A stretch of 64,000 bases of DNA from Stutzerimonas stutzeri TS44 (GTDB lineage: Bacteria > Pseudomonadota > Gammaproteobacteria > Pseudomonadales > Pseudomonadaceae), in NCBI GenBank assembly GCA_000263395.1, contig AJXE01000005.1, positions 1-64,000 on the forward strand, given 5' to 3'. The number at the start of each line of letters is the position of its first letter. Within the stretch, counting starts at the first letter, position 1. The notes under the pieces were generated by a model. That model made no database searches and was not told the DNA's origin. It saw only the letters and a program-made list of their open reading frames with translations. The position numbers and the translations under genes were made by a program. Shown piece after piece: positions 61,045-64,000 of this stretch.

Positions 61045-62949
61045 TCAGGCGGACAGTTCCACCAACAGCTTGTTCAGGCGCTGCACATAGGCAGCCGGGT
61101 CCTTCAGGCTGTCACCGGCGGCCAGTGCGGCCTGGTCGAAGAGGATGTGCGACAGGTCGGCGAAACGATCTTCGTCAGCCTCGGCATCCAGCTTCTCGAT
61201 CAGCGGGTGCTGCGGGTTGAACTCGAAGATCGGCTTGGCTTCCGGCACCTTCTGCCCGCTGGCTTCGAGGATCTGGCGCATCTGCAGACCCAGGTCCTGC
61301 TCGCCGATGGCGAGGATCGCCGGCGAATCGGTCAGACGATGGGATACACGTACCTCGGCCACTTCGTCACCGAGCGCACCTTTCAGGCGTTCGATCAGCC
61401 CTTCCTTGGCCTTGGCGATTTCTTCCTGGGCCTGCTTGTCTTCCTCGGAGTCCAGCTTGCCGAGGTCCAGATCACCGCGCGCCACATCGACGAACTGCTT
61501 GCCGTCGAACTCGGTGAGGTAGCTCATCAGCCACTCGTCGATGCGGTCGGTGAGCAGCAGCACTTCGATGCCCTTCTTGCGGAAAACTTCCAGGTGCGGG
61601 CTGTTCTTGACCTGCGCATAGCTCTCGCCGGTGAGGAAGTAGATCTTGTCCTGACCCTCCTTGACGCGGCCGAGGTAGTCGGCGAGCGACACCGTCTGCT
61701 CGCCGGATGCATCGTTGATGGAGGCGAAGCGCAGCAGGCCGGCGATCTTCTCCTTGTTGGCGAAATCTTCCGCCGGACCTTCCTTGAGCACCTGGCCGAA
61801 CTGCTTCCAGAAGTTCTGGTAGTCCTCGGGCTTGTCCTTGGCGAGCTTCTCCAGCATGTCCAGCACGCGCTTGGTCAGCGCCGACTTCATGCTGTCGATC
61901 ACCGGGTCCTTCTGCAGGATTTCGCGCGAGACGTTCAGCGACAGGTCGTTGGAGTCCACCACGCCCTTGATGAAGCGCAGGTACAGCGGCAGGAACTCGT
62001 CGGCCTGATCCATGATGAACACGCGCTGCACATAGAGCTTGAGGCCCTTGGGCGCTTCGCGATGGTACAGATCGAACGGCGCGCGACCCGGCACGTAGAG
62101 CAGCGAGGTGTATTCCAGCTTGCCCTCGACCTTGTTGTGGCTCCAGGCCAGCGGGTTCTCGAAGTCATGGGAGACGTGCTTGTAGAACTCCTGATATTCC
62201 TCGTCCTTCACGTCGCTGCGCGGCCGGGTCCACAGGGCGCTGGCGCGGTTGACGGTTTCCCACTCGGTTTCGGTCGGCTTGTCCTTCTCCTCGCCATGGA
62301 ATTCTTTTGGCAGTTCGATAGGCAGCGCGATGTGGTCGGAGTACTTCTTGACGATGTTGCGCAGGCGCCAGCCATCGGCGAACTCTTCCTCACCCTTCTT
62401 CAGGTGCAGGACGATGCGGGTGCCGCGCTCGGCCTTGTCGATGGTGGCGACTTCGAATTCGCCCTCGCCCTGCGAGGACCAGTGCACGCCCTCGCTCGCC
62501 GGTGTTCCGGCACGGCGGCTGTAGACATCGACCTTGTCGGCGACGATGAAAGCCGAGTAGAAACCGACGCCGAACTGGCCGATCAGGTGCGAGTCTTTCT
62601 TCTGGTCGCCGGAGAGGTTCTTCAGGAAATCGGCGGTGCCGGACTTGGCGATGGTGCCCAGATGGGCGATGACGTCCTCGCGGTTCATGCCGATGCCGTT
62701 GTCCTCGAGGGTCACGGTCTTGGCATCCTGGTCGAACGACAGGCGGATCTTCAGCTCGGCGCCGCCTTCGAGCAGCTCGGGCTTGGCCAGCGCCTCGAAG
62801 CGCAGCTTGTCGGCCGCGTCGGAGGCGTTGGAGATCAGTTCGCGGAGGAAGATTTCCTTGTTCGAGTACAGCGAATGGATCATCAGGTGAAGCAGCTGCT
62901 TCACTTCGGTCTGGAAGCCCAGGGTTTCTTTTTGAGTCTCCACACTCAT
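61045..62949 (-). CDS. htpG: Chaperone HtpG (Hsp90)
   Basis: Dimeric ATP-dependent chaperone of the cytosol. The 634-residue protein has the N-terminal GHKL ATPase ([39 protein letters not shown]), the middle domain with [10 protein letters not shown], and a C-terminal dimerisation part. The length is normal for the bacterial form. GGAG lies 11 nt upstream of the start [17 protein letters not shown] sigma-32 promoter lies 58 bp upstream. Confidence 0.98.
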   Translation of the reverse strand: MSVETQKETLGFQTEVKQLLHLMIHSLYSNKEIFLRELISNASDAADKLRFEALAKPELLEGGAELKIRLSFDQDAKTVTLEDNGIGMNREDVIAHLGTIAKSGTADFLKNLSGDQKKDSHLIGQFGVGFYSAFIVADKVDVYSRRAGTPASEGVHWSSQGEGEFEVATIDKAERGTRIVLHLKKGEEEFADGWRLRNIVKKYSDHIALPIELPKEFHGEEKDKPTETEWETVNRASALWTRPRSDVKDEEYQEFYKHVSHDFENPLAWSHNKVEGKLEYTSLLYVPGRAPFDLYHREAPKGLKLYVQRVFIMDQADEFLPLYLRFIKGVVDSNDLSLNVSREILQKDPVIDSMKSALTKRVLDMLEKLAKDKPEDYQNFWKQFGQVLKEGPAEDFANKEKIAGLLRFASINDASGEQTVSLADYLGRVKEGQDKIYFLTGESYAQVKNSPHLEVFRKKGIEVLLLTDRIDEWLMSYLTEFDGKQFVDVARGDLDLGKLDSEEDKQAQEEIAKAKEGLIERLKGALGDEVAEVRVSHRLTDSPAILAIGEQDLGLQMRQILEASGQKVPEAKPIFEFNPQHPLIEKLDAEADEDRFADLSHILFDQAALAAGDSLKDPAAYVQRLNKLLVELSA

Positions 62950-63006
62950 CGGTCACACACTCCACATCGTCGATTGGCACGGGCCGCGGCTGCGGCAGTG
63001 TCAGGC

Positions 63007-63034
63007 AGATGGGGGTTGAGTGACGGATTTCAAG
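63007..63034 (-). promoter_or_regulatory. Sigma-32 heat-shock promoter of htpG
   Basis: On the minus strand CTTGAAA (63034-63028), 13 bp, CCCCATCT (63014-63007) matches the sigma-32 consensus CTTGAAA-N13/14-CCCCATnT at all specified bases. Transcription should start near 63000, 50 bp before the htpG ATG. Confidence 0.92.
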
Positions 63035-63087
63035 GGTGGCGGCGGCCGCGCAAGCGTGCAACGGCCGAGTGGTTCATCGGGCAGCGT

Positions 63088-64000
63088 TTACGGTTCGAGG
63101 AGTTCCAGCAGGACGATCTCGCCCGGCGCCAGGTTGTAGTAGGCCTCGCCGGGGCCGCTGATGACCCGGCGGATACGCAGGTTGCCGTCCTTGTCGAGAC
63201 CGGCGAAACGCCCTTCCGCCACACCCCCGCGCTCGGTATGTGCGCGTACCAGCAGATGCTCGTAACGGCCAGGGTTCTGCAGCAGCCGCTCCAGCGAGAA
63301 GCGTGGCCGACGGTCGAGGTTGCTGGTCGGCGCTACGGCAACCGGCTGCGCCTCGGCCACGCTCGGTTTCGCCTCCGGCTGCGGCTCGATGGCCAGCGGC
63401 GGGTAATCGTCGCCATCCACCGCCCAGCCCTGCGCGCTCTTGAGTAGCACCAGCGGCTGCTCGGCCGCTGCACCGGCAATCTGCCCACGCACCGTCAGCT
63501 CCAGCCGGGTCGCCGGCAGCTTGATGTCATCCAGCGGCGCCAACTCGACATCGCGGGTACGGTGGCGACGTTGCAGGTAGTCGCGTGCCACGTAGGTCAG
63601 CGTATCGGTGGAATCGTGCCGACGGTCGACAGCACCATCGCGAAAGCGCAGGTGGCTGCTGTAAAGCTCGACCTTGCCGCTCAGGCTGGTCGCAAAGTGC
63701 GGCGGCAAGACCAGATGAAAATCGCCGCGCAGGCGGTTGGGCGCCTCCGGGACGAGATCGAGATGCAGGGTATAGCCGCGCGTGATGCGCCGCGACTCGG
63801 GCAGTTCCCGCCCCGGCTCCAGCCATGAAAGATGGATCACCGGCAGCGCGCCTTCATCGTCCGGCAGCACGTCCAGCGCCCGCGCCCCGCTCATCGCTTC
63901 GGGCAGATGGATGCTGACTTCCTGCCGGGCGAAGAACTCCGTGCCGGCACGCAGCGTCAGCACCCCATCGATCAGCTCGCCATATTGCGGCTTGAAGGTG
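63088..64000 (-). CDS. Conserved hypothetical protein, N-terminus cut by window edge
   Basis: About 303 codons are visible; the frame stays open to the window end. No family with a known function is recognised. Regions rich in Asp/Glu/Arg alternate with beta-type sequence. The C-terminal 70 residues (NPGRYEHLLVRAHTERGG to GEIVLLELL) have a small barrel-like pattern. A Pro/Ala-rich linker (about 195-225 of the visible part) separates the two parts. It lies 138 bp upstream of htpG on the same strand, a pairing that I recall in other pseudomonads. Confidence 0.7.
   Translation of the reverse strand, partial: TFKPQYGELIDGVLTLRAGTEFFARQEVSIHLPEAMSGARALDVLPDDEGALPVIHLSWLEPGRELPESRRITRGYTLHLDLVPEAPNRLRGDFHLVLPPHFATSLSGKVELYSSHLRFRDGAVDRRHDSTDTLTYVARDYLQRRHRTRDVELAPLDDIKLPATRLELTVRGQIAGAAAEQPLVLLKSAQGWAVDGDDYPPLAIEPQPEAKPSVAEAQPVAVAPTSNLDRRPRFSLERLLQNPGRYEHLLVRAHTERGGVAEGRFAGLDKDGNLRIRRVISGPGEAYYNLAPGEIVLLELLEP

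Overview
The window is high-GC chromosomal DNA from a gammaproteobacterium of the Pseudomonas stutzeri (Stutzerimonas) group. Gene order and protein signatures are pseudomonad: serC-gyrA-mtnA, nadK-phosphoesterase-rhomboid-DUF1315-DUF2797-pepN, fadH, and a NosP/NahK pair. A small cytochrome c551 has a mature sequence closely resembling what I remember of the P. stutzeri protein. Most of the window is dense chromosomal coding with few gaps. I see no rRNA, tRNA, CRISPR, prophage or insertion sequence.

Layout. 0-8.5 kb: serC (cut by the left edge), gyrA and mtnA, then an RND/MMPL exporter and its YCF48-type beta-propeller partner. 8.7-15.4 kb: a minus-strand block of overlapping genes (nadK, metallophosphoesterase, rhomboid, DUF1315, DUF2797, pepN). 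15.5-24.7 kb: DUF1853, chromate transporter, a PLP enzyme with a coiled-coil partner, fadH with an internal 12-bp repeat, a nitrilase-fold protein and an AraC regulator. 24.6-31.3 kb: a nitric-oxide sensor (NosP) and hybrid kinase (NahK) upstream of a cyanide-insensitive bd-type oxidase with two tiny genes. 31.3-36.3 kb: a 1-kb non-coding gap with a hairpin-rich element, a porin, and a pqqF with no other pqq genes beside it. 36.4-45.4 kb: a probable light/tetrapyrrole group: MerR/LitR-type regulator divergent from a short LOV protein, a GGDEF-EAL protein, hemH, a TIGR01777 epimerase, a DUF523-DUF1722 protein and a photolyase, with two palindromes in the AT-rich divergent promoter. 45.4-54.3 kb: UvrD-like helicase, cytochrome c551, an ANR/DNR-box operon encoding a HemN-like protein without its iron-sulfur cysteines plus a Cys-rich DUF3079 protein, a sirtuin and a class A penicillin-binding protein. 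54.3-64 kb: a LysR regulator divergent from a five-gene valine (isobutyryl-CoA) catabolic operon, then htpG behind a good sigma-32 promoter and a truncated hypothetical gene.

How the parts work together. The valine operon is a complete route from isobutyryl-CoA to propionyl-CoA: dehydrogenase, hydratase, 3-hydroxyisobutyryl-CoA hydrolase, hydroxyisobutyrate dehydrogenase and methylmalonate-semialdehyde dehydrogenase. NosP/NahK directly upstream of the bd-type oxidase suggests coupling of nitric-oxide sensing to an inhibitor-tolerant respiratory branch, which fits a denitrifier. The LOV/LitR/photolyase/ferrochelatase set suggests a light-stress regulon. The least described unit is the anaerobically promoted pair of cysteine-less HemN homologue and DUF3079 protein at 48.1-49.8 kb.
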